The notes below the pieces were generated by a model. It worked only from the letters and a program-made list of their open reading frames with translations, did no database searches and had not been told where the DNA came from. A stretch of DNA of 64,000 bases from Bacteroides sp. (GTDB lineage Bacteria > Bacteroidota > Bacteroidia > Bacteroidales > Bacteroidaceae): NCBI RefSeq assembly GCF_030151085.1, contig NZ_JASLER010000091.1, positions 41,105 to 105,104 of the forward strand. Reading direction: 5' to 3'. This document shows positions 1-8,601 of this stretch, piece after piece (within the stretch, counting starts at the first letter, position 1; every line of letters begins with the position of its first letter). Position numbers and translations under genes: made by a program.

Positions 1-1
1 A

Positions 2-1462
2 CATTTCGGGGTAATTATTCCTAAGGAATTAGGCAACTTCGGATTAGTATTGTTTATCTTCACCATCGGTATTCAGGCAGGTCCCGGATTCTTCGATTCC
101 TTTCGAAGCAAGGGCAAGACACTGATTATCATCACCCTGCTGATTATCTGCTCTGCTGCCCTGACGGCAGTAGGACTGAAATATGCATTCGATATAGATA
201 CTCCCAGTGTAGTAGGATTGATAGCGGGCGCACTGACCAGTACTCCGGGACTTGCGGTAGCCATCGACAGCACCCACTCTCCGCTGGCCTCCATCGCATA
301 CGGTATAGCTTACCCCTTCGGAGTGATCGGTGTCATTCTTTTCGTGAAGCTACTTCCCCGCATCATGCGCATAGACCTCGACAAGGAAGCCCGTCGTCTG
401 GAAAAAGAACGCCGCAGCCAGTTCCCCGAACTGACTACTTGCATCTTTCGCGTTACCAATACTGCCGTATTCAACCGCAGCCTGATGCAGATCAATGCAC
501 GTGCCATGACCGGAGCCGTCATTTCCCGCCATAAACATAATGAAGATATCTCCATTCCTACCGCAAATACGGTGTTGCATGAGAACGACTATATCCAAGC
601 AGTCGGTAGCGACGATGCACTGAATCAACTTGCCGTTCTGGTGGGCGAAAGAGAAGAAGGTGAATTACCATTGGTTGACACACAGGAGATAGAATCTCTG
701 TTGCTGACTAAAAAAGATATGATTAACAAGCAATTGGGCGATCTCAATCTGATGAAGAACTTCGGCTGTACCGTGACGCGCGTTCGCCGAAGCGGAATCG
801 ACCTTGCTCCTTCACCCGACCTTGCTTTGAAGTTTGGTGACAAATTAATGGTGGTTGGAGAAAAGGACGGCATCAAAGGAGTAGCACGCTTATTGGGTAA
901 CAATGCCAAGAAGTTGTCAGATACAGACTTTTTCCCCATCGCAATGGGTATTGTTTTAGGAGTATTATTTGGCAAGCTGAATATCTCTTTCTCAGATAGT
1001 TTATCATTCTCTCCGGGACTGACGGGTGGTATTCTGATAGTAGCCCTATTTCTTAGTGCAATCGGCAAGACGGGACCTATCATCTGGTCCATGTCCGGTT
1101 CTGCCAACCAGTTATTACGCCAGTTGGGACTACTGCTTTTCCTGGCAGAAGTCGGAACATCGGCAGGTACGAATCTGGTAGCGACTTTCCAGGAAAGCGG
1201 CTGGTTGTTGTTCGGTGTAGGTGCGGCAATCACGCTCATACCTATGTTGGTAGCCGCAATAGTCGGTTTGGTAGTGTTCAAAATCAGCATCCTTGATCTG
1301 CTGGGTACTATCACTGGTGGTATGACCAGTACGCCGGGACTTGCCGCTGCCGACTCTATGACAGACAGCAACATTCCGAGTGTAGCATACGCTACGGTTT
1401 ATCCTATTGCGATGGTGTTCCTGATATTATCGATACAGCTAATAGCCAGCGCTGTTTATTAA
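2..1462 (+). CDS. AspT/YidE/YbjL-family membrane transporter, 5' truncated
   Basis: The reading frame is open from base 2, so the gene starts before the window. The product is an inner-membrane transporter of the aspartate:alanine exchanger (AspT/YidE) type. Two membrane halves each carry a T-S-T-P-G-L-A motif (around bases 235-257 and 1324-1344), the internal duplication typical of the family. Between them, around bases 430-900, lies a soluble stretch that fits two RCK_C (TrkA-C) regulatory domains. The C terminus is hydrophobic and ends in a normal stop. The substrate cannot be read from the sequence; dicarboxylates or amino acids are known for relatives. pabB begins 4 nt after the stop, so the genes may be co-transcribed. 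Family call is firm, substrate unknown. Confidence 0.88.
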   Translation, partial: HFGVIIPKELGNFGLVLFIFTIGIQAGPGFFDSFRSKGKTLIIITLLIICSAALTAVGLKYAFDIDTPSVVGLIAGALTSTPGLAVAIDSTHSPLASIAYGIAYPFGVIGVILFVKLLPRIMRIDLDKEARRLEKERRSQFPELTTCIFRVTNTAVFNRSLMQINARAMTGAVISRHKHNEDISIPTANTVLHENDYIQAVGSDDALNQLAVLVGEREEGELPLVDTQEIESLLLTKKDMINKQLGDLNLMKNFGCTVTRVRRSGIDLAPSPDLALKFGDKLMVVGEKDGIKGVARLLGNNAKKLSDTDFFPIAMGIVLGVLFGKLNISFSDSLSFSPGLTGGILIVALFLSAIGKTGPIIWSMSGSANQLLRQLGLLLFLAEVGTSAGTNLVATFQESGWLLFGVGAAITLIPMLVAAIVGLVVFKISILDLLGTITGGMTSTPGLAAADSMTDSNIPSVAYATVYPIAMVFLILSIQLIASAVY

Positions 1463-1466
1463 AGAG

Positions 1467-2474
1467 ATGCAAGTATATTCTAAAAAAGAAGCCATCAGCC
1501 GGATGAATGCACTGGCAAAGTCCGATGTACCTTTCCTTTTTATTATAGACTATACACAAGAGCACTCCTACATTGAAGCTCTTCACGAAATAGATGCCTC
1601 TACCTGCCTTTACCAATTCCGGGAGGCAGGTAATGGGATGGGAATAACTCCGGGAATTACGGGGAAAACTGCCCCCGGATATACCGAAAAATTAGATTGG
1701 GAGTTCACCCCTCCCACCCCCGACGCTTATAAACATGCCTTTGATATCGTGAAAAGGAATTTGTTGGCAGGCAATAGTTATCTGACGAATCTGACCTGTA
1801 AAGTTCCTGTTACTACAAACTTGACACTAAAGGAATTATTTCAGCATTCAAAGGCACTCTATAAACTTTGGTTAAAGGATAAATTCGTCTGCTTCTCTCC
1901 CGAAATCTTTGTCCGCATCGAAGAGGGAAAGATCAAGTCCTTCCCCATGAAAGGAACCATAGACGCAACCTTGCCGGATGCGGAAACCCGCTTAATGGAA
2001 GATGAAAAAGAATCAGCCGAACATGCTACCATCGTTGACTTGATACGCAATGACCTGAGCATGGTTGCGGAGCATGTAACCGTAGAATCTTACCGCTATA
2101 TCGACCTTCTGCAAACCAACAAAGGCCCTATTCTGCAAACCAGTTCTGAAATATGTGGCACACTGCCCACTGATTATACGGAGCACATCGGTGACATCTT
2201 GTTCAAGCTACTCCCTGCCGGTTCCATTACCGGTGCACCCAAACCTAAAACGGTTCAAATCATTGCCGAAGCGGAAAAGTATGAACGGGGATTCTACACC
2301 GGAGTTATGGGTTGTTATGCAAACAAGCAATTGGATAGTGCCGTCATGATACGTTTCATTGAACAAGAAAACGGGCAATTCTATTTCAAGGCAGGTGGCG
2401 GCATCACTGCCAAAAGCCAATGGAGAAACGAATATAACGAAGTAATACAGAAAGTATATGTACCGATTTATTGA
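1467..2474 (+). CDS. pabB: Aminodeoxychorismate synthase component I
   Basis: Converts chorismate, with ammonia or glutamine-derived nitrogen, to 4-amino-4-deoxychorismate for folate synthesis in the cytoplasm. The 335-aa protein shows the chorismate-binding fold signatures: an R-N-D-L-S-M-V segment followed by E-S-Y-R-Y, and G-S-I-T-G-A-P-K-P-K-T near the C terminus. It is shorter than the roughly 450 aa of enterobacterial PabB because the N-terminal domain is reduced. The start ATG lies 4 nt after the upstream transporter. The 3' end overlaps the next gene by 17 nt, which suggests translational coupling with the lyase of the same pathway. No PabA glutaminase is visible here. Anthranilate synthase component I is a related alternative, but the PabC neighbour favours PabB. 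Confidence 0.9.
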   Translation: MQVYSKKEAISRMNALAKSDVPFLFIIDYTQEHSYIEALHEIDASTCLYQFREAGNGMGITPGITGKTAPGYTEKLDWEFTPPTPDAYKHAFDIVKRNLLAGNSYLTNLTCKVPVTTNLTLKELFQHSKALYKLWLKDKFVCFSPEIFVRIEEGKIKSFPMKGTIDATLPDAETRLMEDEKESAEHATIVDLIRNDLSMVAEHVTVESYRYIDLLQTNKGPILQTSSEICGTLPTDYTEHIGDILFKLLPAGSITGAPKPKTVQIIAEAEKYERGFYTGVMGCYANKQLDSAVMIRFIEQENGQFYFKAGGGITAKSQWRNEYNEVIQKVYVPIY

Positions 2475-3057
2475 AACCATACGCATTGATAACGGAGAAA
2501 TCTGCAATCTGACCTTTCATAACAGAAGACTGAATGAAACCCGTTCACATTTCTGGCAGGGAAGTCCCCGGTTGCAACTGGAAGACTACGTAAAACCCGT
2601 CAAAGAAGCAGGAATATTCAAAGCACGCGTGGTTTATGGAGAAACAGGCATAGAAGAAGTAAGTTATGCTACCTATACTTTAAGGTGTATACAATCCTTA
2701 GCTATTATTCCGTCCGACACTATAGACTACACCTACAAAAGTGCCAACCGCGAGGAACTGAACCACCTCTTTGCACAGCGTGGTGCATGCGATGATATTC
2801 TGATTGTGAAACAAGGATTAGTGACCGATACCTCCATTGCCAACATCGCCCTTTACGATAACAACTATTGGTACACCCCGAAACATCCGCTACTAAAAGG
2901 AAGCAAGCGGGCACAACTTTTAGAGGAAAATGTTCTTTCCGAAAAAGAAATCGGACTGGAAGATTTATCCGCATTCTCCACCATCCGTCTATTCAATGCC
3001 ATGATAGGTTGGGGAGAATTGGAACTACCTATGAGTGCCTTGCACTACTCATTCTGA
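2458..3057 (+). CDS. pabC: Aminotransferase class IV, likely 4-amino-4-deoxychorismate lyase
   Basis: A PLP enzyme expected to split aminodeoxychorismate into 4-aminobenzoate and pyruvate, the step after PabB. The 199-aa product has fold-type IV features: an N-terminal E-T-I-R segment with H-N-R-R-L, a Y-K-S lysine candidate for the Schiff base near the middle, and the phosphate-binding D-T-S-I-A-N-I-A motif. It is clearly shorter than E. coli PabC (269 aa), a compact form. The start overlaps pabB by 17 nt. The substrate assignment rests mainly on the overlap with pabB; class IV enzymes also act on branched-chain or D-amino acids. Confidence 0.82.
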   Translation: MYRFIETIRIDNGEICNLTFHNRRLNETRSHFWQGSPRLQLEDYVKPVKEAGIFKARVVYGETGIEEVSYATYTLRCIQSLAIIPSDTIDYTYKSANREELNHLFAQRGACDDILIVKQGLVTDTSIANIALYDNNYWYTPKHPLLKGSKRAQLLEENVLSEKEIGLEDLSAFSTIRLFNAMIGWGELELPMSALHYSF

Positions 3058-3064
3058 GCTTCTA

Positions 3065-3454
3065 TCACTCATTCATATCATTCAGATGGAGTTCCAATGC
3101 CTTGACAGATATATAAATCTCATAAACCGATATGGTCAATGAAATAATCAGCAATACCAACGCCAACCCGAATATGTAAACCGACACGGTATAGAGTTGA
3201 ATATAAATAAAGAACATACTGACTACACACAACAGCAGGCTTCCTATACCCGTAACTTGCATGGCACGGGTCAGATAGAGTCGCTTCCTGAGGTTGGCAA
3301 TCTGTGCCGCCTTCACCGAAGAAGGGTTCTCCCGATATTGTTCTTTCAGGGTACGAACCAGTTGTGCATACGACAAAAAACGGTTAGTATATGCCAACAT
3401 TATCAATGATATAGCCGAAAACAGCAGAGCAGGAGTAGTTAAATCGATTTCCAT
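3065..3454 (-). CDS. DUF2721-family membrane protein
   Basis: A 129-aa protein with an N-terminal hydrophobic segment (about residues 8-25), a basic R-x-R-K-R-L-Y-L-T-R-A loop in the middle and two C-terminal membrane segments (about 68-90 and 92-115). The arrangement matches the DUF2721 family of small inner-membrane proteins, whose function is unknown. It is convergent with pabC, with 7 nt between stop codons, and lies downstream of the efflux gene on the same strand. Confidence 0.75.
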   Translation of the reverse strand: MEIDLTTPALLFSAISLIMLAYTNRFLSYAQLVRTLKEQYRENPSSVKAAQIANLRKRLYLTRAMQVTGIGSLLLCVVSMFFIYIQLYTVSVYIFGLALVLLIISLTISVYEIYISVKALELHLNDMNE

Positions 3455-3535
3455 TTTTATCTCGTCATTAATTTATATCTACAAAGATAAACGAAAGATT
3501 GGAAATGGCACAGATATTTCCAATATCTATCTGCC

Positions 3536-4738
3536 TCAACGTTTCTGGGATGTGCTGAACGCAAAATAAAGTCGCGTACGCCTCCTGCCTAACGCCAACA
3601 AAATACAACTCAACGAACAGAGAGCGCTGACTACAAAGATTATTCCCGTTGACGTAAGAATATTCCCAATGCCCACCAACGGGGACACAATTCCACCGGA
3701 AGCAAAACAAACGGCTCCTAACAAAGCGGATGCAGTACCTGCATTGTCCCGCTGGCATTCCATTGCCAAGGTGGTAGTAGAAGTAAAAGTCATCCCCATC
3801 ATAAACAAAAGCACTAATAACAATAATTCGTACATCCAAAAGCTGCACCCTGACATCAAAGCTACACATTCTCCAACAGCAGCTATCATCATCCCCAGAC
3901 ATCCGGTAAGGGTACAACTAACCGTGCGGTGAAACTTAACGGACAGTGCCGCCGCAACCCCAATCGCCACAGCATTCACAGCAAAGCAAAAACTGAACCC
4001 CAATGCTGAAAAGCCATAATGTTGCTGCACAATAAATGGTGAAGAGGCAATATAAGCAAAAAGTACTCCCTGGGCAAAAGCCATCTGTAACGTATAAAGT
4101 ACGTATTGACGGTCTTGAAGCACCACTTTGAAACTACGGAACGTGTCGCTCCACCGGGTTACCCGGCGATCCTTCTTCGGCAAAGATTCCCGAAAGAAAT
4201 AACTCCCTACAAGTAATATCAACCCAAGCCCCAGCAGTATGCAAAAAATGCCTTGCCAACCGATAATCTCCGTAAAGACCCCTCCGATAACAGGCGCCAC
4301 AACAGGCGCCACTCCATTGATAGCTCCAATAACCGCCAGCATCTTTGCCAACTCTTTGCCTGAATACTTATCCGTAGCCACCGAACGTGAGATAACAATG
4401 CCACCCGCACCTGCCACGCCTTGCACTAAACGGTAAGCTACGAACTGTTCTATATTCTGTGCAAACAAGCAGAGAAGCGTTGAAAAGAGAAACAACCACA
4501 TAGCCACCAACAAAGGCAAGCGCCTACCGTAACGATCGCTCAACGGCCCAAAAAGAATTTGCCCACCCGCCAAACCTATCATACTGGTAGTAAGCCCCAA
4601 CTGTACTATTGAGGAAGTTGTATCAAAATAATCTCCCATAGCTGGTAAACTGGGCAAATACATATCCGTAACAAAAGGACCAAACGCCGTAAGCATGCCC
4701 AGCAGTACCAGCAAAAACATTCTTGAATTTTCTTTCAT
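3536..4738 (-). CDS. Bcr/CflA-type MFS multidrug efflux transporter
   Basis: A 400-aa inner-membrane protein with about 12 hydrophobic segments. The first segment is followed by T-D-M-Y-L-P-S-L-P, a signature of the Bcr/CflA drug:H+ antiporters, and loop 2-3 holds G-P-L-S-D-R-Y-G-R-R, the MFS motif A. Members export drugs such as bicyclomycin or chloramphenicol; the substrate here is unknown. I place the start at 4738 (M-K-E-N-S-R) because the 17 residues upstream in the same frame are not hydrophobic and lack family character. The DUF2721 gene follows on the same strand. Confidence 0.88.
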   Translation of the reverse strand: MKENSRMFLLVLLGMLTAFGPFVTDMYLPSLPAMGDYFDTTSSIVQLGLTTSMIGLAGGQILFGPLSDRYGRRLPLLVAMWLFLFSTLLCLFAQNIEQFVAYRLVQGVAGAGGIVISRSVATDKYSGKELAKMLAVIGAINGVAPVVAPVIGGVFTEIIGWQGIFCILLGLGLILLVGSYFFRESLPKKDRRVTRWSDTFRSFKVVLQDRQYVLYTLQMAFAQGVLFAYIASSPFIVQQHYGFSALGFSFCFAVNAVAIGVAAALSVKFHRTVSCTLTGCLGMMIAAVGECVALMSGCSFWMYELLLLVLLFMMGMTFTSTTTLAMECQRDNAGTASALLGAVCFASGGIVSPLVGIGNILTSTGIIFVVSALCSLSCILLALGRRRTRLYFAFSTSQKR

Positions 4739-4858
4739 TCTATTATACCTATTTATACTGACTGCAAAAGTACCCTGAATTATCTGCACACTCGCTTTAA
4801 ATTCTTAAGCAAGACTGTTCATTTTGAGAACATGCTTCCATTTCCCAAAGATTTATTC

Positions 4859-4866
4859 TACTTTTG
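4859..4866 (+). promoter_or_regulatory. Bacteroides-type -7 box ahead of aroA
   Basis: TACTTTTG matches the TAnnTTTG consensus of the Bacteroides primary sigma factor and lies 47 nt before the aroA start. I do not find a well-spaced TTTG -33 box, so the support is partial. Confidence 0.45.
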
Positions 4867-4913
4867 CAGCTACATATACAACTCTCTATCTTTTAAATTA
4901 AACAAATACGACC

Positions 4914-6206
4914 ATGCAATATACCGTTTCAGCTCCTGCCGCCATACATGCCAGCATACAGTTGCCGGCCTCCAAAAGCATCAGTAACCGGGCACTCATC
5001 CTGCACTCTCTTGCCCACGGCAACATTCTCCCGTGTAATCTGAGTGATTGCGATGATACCCGTGTCATGATCCGTGCGCTGGACCGTAATCCCGAACATA
5101 TCGATATTCTTGCTGCCGGAACCGCCATGCGTTTCTTGACGGCTTACCTCAGTGTGACACCGGGAACCCGCATCATCACCGGTACGCAACGCATGCAGCA
5201 ACGTCCCATCCGCATTCTTGTAGATGCCTTGCGCGAGCTTGGCGCACAGATAGAATACGTCGATAATGAGGGATTCCCTCCCCTACGTATAACTGGAAGA
5301 GAATTGGAAAAAGAAGAGATTTCCCTTGCCGGAAACGTCAGTTCACAGTATATTTCCGCATTATTGATGATAGGTGCTGTCCTGCCTAAAGGTTTACGCC
5401 TGCATCTTACAGGCGATATCATCTCCCGCCCTTATATCAACCTTACCCTGCAACTGATGCGTGACTTCGGCGCTCAGGCAGAATGGAGTACGGACAACAG
5501 CATAACAGTCAGCCCCAGTGGCTATCGTGATGTACCTTTTACAGTTGAAAGTGACTGGAGCGCCGCTTCTTATTGGTATCAGATAATGACACTTTATTCC
5601 ATGAAGAATGAAGAACGAAGAATGAAGTATGAAGACGGTGCAAAGACAGCAGAAAAATACATCCCGGATACGGAAATAGAGCTTCTCGGTCTTTTTTCCC
5701 GCAGTTACCAAGGTGACAGCCGTGGCGCAGAAGTCTTCTCTCGCTTAGGCATAAAGACTGAATACACTGAACGTGGAGTAAAACTAACTAAATCCGGCAT
5801 TCCTGTAGAATACCTCGAAGAAGATATGGTGGATATCCCCGACTTAGCTCAAACCTTCGTAGTGACCTGTTGCCTGATGAACATCCCTTTCCGTTTCACC
5901 GGACTGCAAAGCCTCAAAATCAAGGAGACAGACCGCATAACTGCACTTATCACCGAATTGCATAAATTAGGTTATGTGGTGCGATCCGAGCAAGATCGTA
6001 TCTTGACGTGGGACGGTGAACGCTGTCCGGCTGAAGAAGTTCCTGTTATCGCTACTTACGAAGACCACCGTATGGCAATGGCATTTGCACCCGCCTGCCT
6101 CGTGCTACCACAGATTAAAATTGACGAGCCACAGGTTGTTTCAAAGTCGTATCCCACCTATTGGGAGAATTTAAAGGAAGCTGGTTTTAAAATACAAACT
6201 AAATAA
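4914..6206 (+). CDS. aroA: 3-phosphoshikimate 1-carboxyvinyltransferase (EPSP synthase)
   Basis: Transfers enolpyruvate from PEP to shikimate-3-phosphate in the shikimate pathway. The 430-aa protein has the N-terminal A-S-K-S-I-S-N-R-A motif (K21, R26) and the C-terminal I-K-E-T-D-R-I motif (K337, E338, D340, R341), both phosphate-binding signatures. Residues about 230-245 are odd. They are encoded by an ATGAAGAATGAAGAACGAAG-like simple repeat (bases 5601-5635), the same kind of sequence seen in intergenic repeats of Bacteroides genomes, which adds a charged M-K-N-E-E-R-R-M-K-Y-E stretch between domains. The frame is kept, so the enzyme is probably active. A -7 box lies at 4859-4866. Confidence 0.94.
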   Translation: MQYTVSAPAAIHASIQLPASKSISNRALILHSLAHGNILPCNLSDCDDTRVMIRALDRNPEHIDILAAGTAMRFLTAYLSVTPGTRIITGTQRMQQRPIRILVDALRELGAQIEYVDNEGFPPLRITGRELEKEEISLAGNVSSQYISALLMIGAVLPKGLRLHLTGDIISRPYINLTLQLMRDFGAQAEWSTDNSITVSPSGYRDVPFTVESDWSAASYWYQIMTLYSMKNEERRMKYEDGAKTAEKYIPDTEIELLGLFSRSYQGDSRGAEVFSRLGIKTEYTERGVKLTKSGIPVEYLEEDMVDIPDLAQTFVVTCCLMNIPFRFTGLQSLKIKETDRITALITELHKLGYVVRSEQDRILTWDGERCPAEEVPVIATYEDHRMAMAFAPACLVLPQIKIDEPQVVSKSYPTYWENLKEAGFKIQTK

Positions 6207-6248
6207 ATTCTTTCCCTGTTAATTTTAACTTATTAAACACGCAAAAAC

Positions 6249-6386
6249 AACTTCCTCCGTACTAACAAACAAGTCGGCTGTTTATAAGCAACCAATGAGT
6301 TGTCTATAAGCAGCCCATTAGTCGTCTGCAAACGACCAATGGGTTGCTTGCAGACGACCGACTTATTTGTTGATACGGAGGAAGTT
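6249..6386. repeat. Long imperfect inverted repeat in the aroA downstream gap
   Basis: The 348-nt gap between aroA and the next gene is mostly filled by this element. A 32-nt left arm (6249-6280) pairs with a right arm at 6355-6386, with a few mismatches. Between the arms, short words such as AGCAACCAATGAGTTG and CGACCAATGGGTTGCTTG are themselves inverted or near-direct copies, so almost the whole 138 nt can fold on itself. There is no clear U-tract for a terminator. No open frame is seen. Function unknown. Confidence 0.7.
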
Positions 6387-6480
6387 ACTTTTACTACAGC
6401 CGAAAGTTGATTTCCACTTATTCCAAAGTAACCATTAAGGACTCATTGGGGTACAGCTTCTCTGATACGTTGTTTTCTTT

Positions 6481-6511
6481 TTTGCCGTACGAAAAACAAT
6501 ATGTATATTTG
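6481..6511 (+). promoter_or_regulatory. Canonical Bacteroides promoter (TTTG-N19-TATATTTG)
   Basis: A TTTG at 6481-6484 and TATATTTG at 6504-6511 are separated by 19 nt, matching the -33/-7 consensus and spacing. The start codon of the next gene is at 6555, giving a leader of roughly 35-40 nt. It probably drives the 6555-8532 gene run. Confidence 0.7.
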
Positions 6512-6554
6512 TCCGTTCTATTAAAGGAACACGTATTTCAGAGAAAGGAAACCC

Positions 6555-6983
6555 ATGTGGATACTTATTATTAGCTTGCTCGTTCTTGCCCTTGTAGCTG
6601 CCATCGCCGGAACGATACGCAACCGGAAATTACAAAAAAAGATTGACCGCGGCGAATTGAATGCCATGCCCGAAGTACAAGTAGTGGATATGGAGTGTTG
6701 CGGACAGCATGAAGTCTGTGAAAAAGATAGTTTACTGGCGGCTGTCAGCAAAAAGATTGAATACTACGATGACGAAGAGTTAGACAAATACATCGGTATC
6801 AGTCCTGAGGTATATACCTCAGAACAAGAAGATGAATTCCGCGACGTATTCTATACAATGCAAGATACAGATGTTGCCGGTTGGGTACGTAGCCTGCAAT
6901 TGCGTGGCATTGCTTTACCCGACAATATAAAAGATGAAGTGTTCCTCATTATCGGTGAACGCCGTATCTCCCCCCATTCCTGA
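6555..6983 (+). CDS. Unrecognised membrane-anchored protein with CCGxHxxC motif
   Basis: A 142-aa protein. Residues 2-21 form one hydrophobic segment followed by a basic stretch, so it is likely an inner-membrane protein with a cytoplasmic body. Residues 48-55 read C-C-G-Q-H-E-V-C, a compact Cys/His cluster that could bind a metal. The remainder is acidic and ends in a region that looks helical. Homologues are, to my knowledge, common in Bacteroides and lack a secure function. It is first in a run with a metal ABC permease, tsaE and an Imm17-like protein, behind a strong promoter at 6481-6511. A link to metal uptake is only inferred from the motif and neighbour. Confidence 0.75.
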   Translation: MWILIISLLVLALVAAIAGTIRNRKLQKKIDRGELNAMPEVQVVDMECCGQHEVCEKDSLLAAVSKKIEYYDDEELDKYIGISPEVYTSEQEDEFRDVFYTMQDTDVAGWVRSLQLRGIALPDNIKDEVFLIIGERRISPHS

Positions 6984-7018
6984 TTTTAATTTCTAATTCT
7001 TAATTTCTAATTTAAAAA

Positions 7019-7858
7019 GTGGATCTACTGCAATATACCTTCTTCCAACATGCCCTCATAGGCAGTCTACTGGCAAGTATTGCTTGTGGATTAGTGGGAA
7101 CATACATCGTCACTCGCCGGCTCGTATTCATCAGCGGCGGATTGACACACTCTTCTTTTGGTGGAATCGGAATGGGACTCTATGCCGGAATATCTCCTAT
7201 CTTGGCAGCAGCCATATTCTCAGTACTTTCGGCATTCGGAGTAGAATGGCTCAGCAAACGGAAGGACATGCGGGAAGACTCTGCCATCGCTGTATTCTGG
7301 ACATTAGGAATGGCTTTAGGCATCATGTTCACCTTCCTCTCTCCCGGATTTGCACCCGATCTTTCAGCCTATTTATTCGGCAATATATTGACGATTACCA
7401 TGGGAGATATAGCCCTATTGGGAGGACTTGCCGCATTATTGATTCTTTTTTTCGTACTATACATCCATCCTATTATATATATAGCTTTTGACCGTGAGTT
7501 TGCTCGTTCGCAAGGCATTCCGGTGCAATTGTTCGAATATATATTGATGATGTTCATTGCACTTACCATAGTGGCATGCCTGCGTATGGTCGGCATTGTG
7601 CTAGTCATCTCCCTGCTCACTATACCACAGATGACTGCAAATCTCTTCTCCCACCGGTTCCAACGTATCATCTGGCTTTCCATTGGAATAGGATATCTTA
7701 GTTGTTTGGGAGGATTAATGATTTCATTTTATCTCAATGTTCCTTCAGGTGCATCCATCATCTTCTTTTCCATTATTATTTATGCTATTTGTAAAATAGG
7801 AAAGAGTTTTTGGCTAACTTTGCGGCAGAAAAAAGAAGTGAAGTTACTTCAATCATAA
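7019..7858 (+). CDS. ABC-3 family metal ion (Zn/Mn-type) transporter permease
   Basis: The 279-aa product has about eight membrane segments and matches the ZnuB/MntB ABC-3 permease family: an early G-T-Y-I-V-T-R-R-L-V-F-I-S-G-G motif, G-I-M-F-T-F-L-S in the middle and a loop near A-F-D-R-E-F-A-R-S-Q-G-I. It would form the membrane channel of a zinc or manganese importer. The start is GTG at 7019; no better ATG lies upstream. No ATPase or binding protein is encoded beside it, so its partners must lie elsewhere. The 35-nt gap before it is a simple AT repeat (TTCTAATTCTTAATTTCTAA). Confidence 0.87.
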   Translation: MDLLQYTFFQHALIGSLLASIACGLVGTYIVTRRLVFISGGLTHSSFGGIGMGLYAGISPILAAAIFSVLSAFGVEWLSKRKDMREDSAIAVFWTLGMALGIMFTFLSPGFAPDLSAYLFGNILTITMGDIALLGGLAALLILFFVLYIHPIIYIAFDREFARSQGIPVQLFEYILMMFIALTIVACLRMVGIVLVISLLTIPQMTANLFSHRFQRIIWLSIGIGYLSCLGGLMISFYLNVPSGASIIFFSIIIYAICKIGKSFWLTLRQKKEVKLLQS

Positions 7859-7881
7859 ATCGTTAAATCGTAAATAATAGT

Positions 7882-8310
7882 ATGCTGGAAATCAAAATTC
7901 AGTCATTAGACCAAATTCATGAGGCCGCCCGTCAGTTTGTCGGTGCTATGGGTGACAATACCGTGTTTGCCCTCTACGGTAAAATGGGAGCCGGTAAAAC
8001 GACTTTTATCAAAGCTGTTTGTGAAGAACTGGGTGTTTCTGATATCATCACCTCCCCTACCTTTGCCATTGTCAATGAATACCGTTCCGACGATGCCGGC
8101 GAGTTGATTTATCATTTCGACTTTTACCGCATCAAGAAACTGGACGAAGTCTATGATATGGGATATGAAGATTATTTCTATAGCGGTGCTCTCTGTTTCA
8201 TCGAATGGCCCGAATTGATTGAAGAACTTCTGCCCGGTAATACCATCAAGGTTACGATTGAAGAAGTAGAAAATGGTGAACGCAAGCTCACCATGGAAGA
8301 CTTTGAATAA
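7882..8310 (+). CDS. tsaE: tRNA threonylcarbamoyladenosine synthesis ATPase TsaE
   Basis: Subunit of the TsaB-TsaD-TsaE complex that makes t6A at position 37 of ANN-decoding tRNAs. The 142-aa protein carries a Walker A motif G-K-M-G-A-G-K-T-T at residues 33-41, the family [10 protein letters not shown] segment and an H-F-D-F-Y-R motif, ending with I-E-W-P-E. Length is normal. The stop TAA at 8308-8310 directly abuts the next start codon, so the genes are likely coupled. Confidence 0.93.
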   Translation: MLEIKIQSLDQIHEAARQFVGAMGDNTVFALYGKMGAGKTTFIKAVCEELGVSDIITSPTFAIVNEYRSDDAGELIYHFDFYRIKKLDEVYDMGYEDYFYSGALCFIEWPELIEELLPGNTIKVTIEEVENGERKLTMEDFE

Positions 8311-8532
8311 ATGAGCCAATACGTCATCCAAGGTATATTTGTCTTTGCAGGTGTTATCTCTTTATTGGCAGCACTGCTTGACTGGAACTGGTTCTTTACC
8401 GCACATAATACGCAATTTATAGTTCGTAATGTGGGTAGAAAACAAGCTCGTTGGTTCTATGGTGTACTAGGAATTATTCTGATCGGTACAGCCGTTTTCT
8501 TCTTCCTGAATACGCCACCTCCGATAGCGTAA
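8311..8532 (+). CDS. Imm17-like small membrane protein
   Basis: A 73-aa protein with two hydrophobic segments (about 5-25 and 47-66) around a short loop with D-W-N-W-F-F and a V-G-R-K-Q-A-R-W-F-Y motif. This pattern resembles the Imm17 family, named as putative immunity proteins of polymorphic toxin systems. No toxin gene is near, so a housekeeping membrane role is equally possible. Its start directly follows the tsaE stop, and a bidirectional terminator follows it. Confidence 0.7.
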   Translation: MSQYVIQGIFVFAGVISLLAALLDWNWFFTAHNTQFIVRNVGRKQARWFYGVLGIILIGTAVFFFLNTPPPIA

Positions 8533-8550
8533 TACTATAAATACAAAAAA

Positions 8551-8583
8551 GGGCGGATGAATATGAGTTCATCCGCCCTTTTT
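8551..8583. terminator. Bidirectional intrinsic terminator
   Basis: GGGCGGATGAA (8551-8561), a 6-nt loop and TTCATCCGCCC (8568-8578) form a perfect 11-bp stem, with a T-tract on the right and an A-tract on the left. It sits between the convergent Imm17-like gene and the acidic-protein gene and can serve both. Confidence 0.9.
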
Positions 8584-8601
8584 GCATTGTTTCAGAATAG
8601 A

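Noticed and set aside
625..1374. 249-codon minus-strand frame opposite the first transporter
   Set aside because: It mirrors the membrane protein coding strand and has no domain or promoter support.
1467..2474. Anthranilate synthase component I instead of PabB
   Set aside because: The overlapping class IV aminotransferase and absence of trp genes favour aminodeoxychorismate synthesis.
8311..8532. Active toxin-immunity module at the Imm17-like gene
   Set aside because: No toxin, secretion tag or accessory gene is nearby; the gene abuts tsaE.
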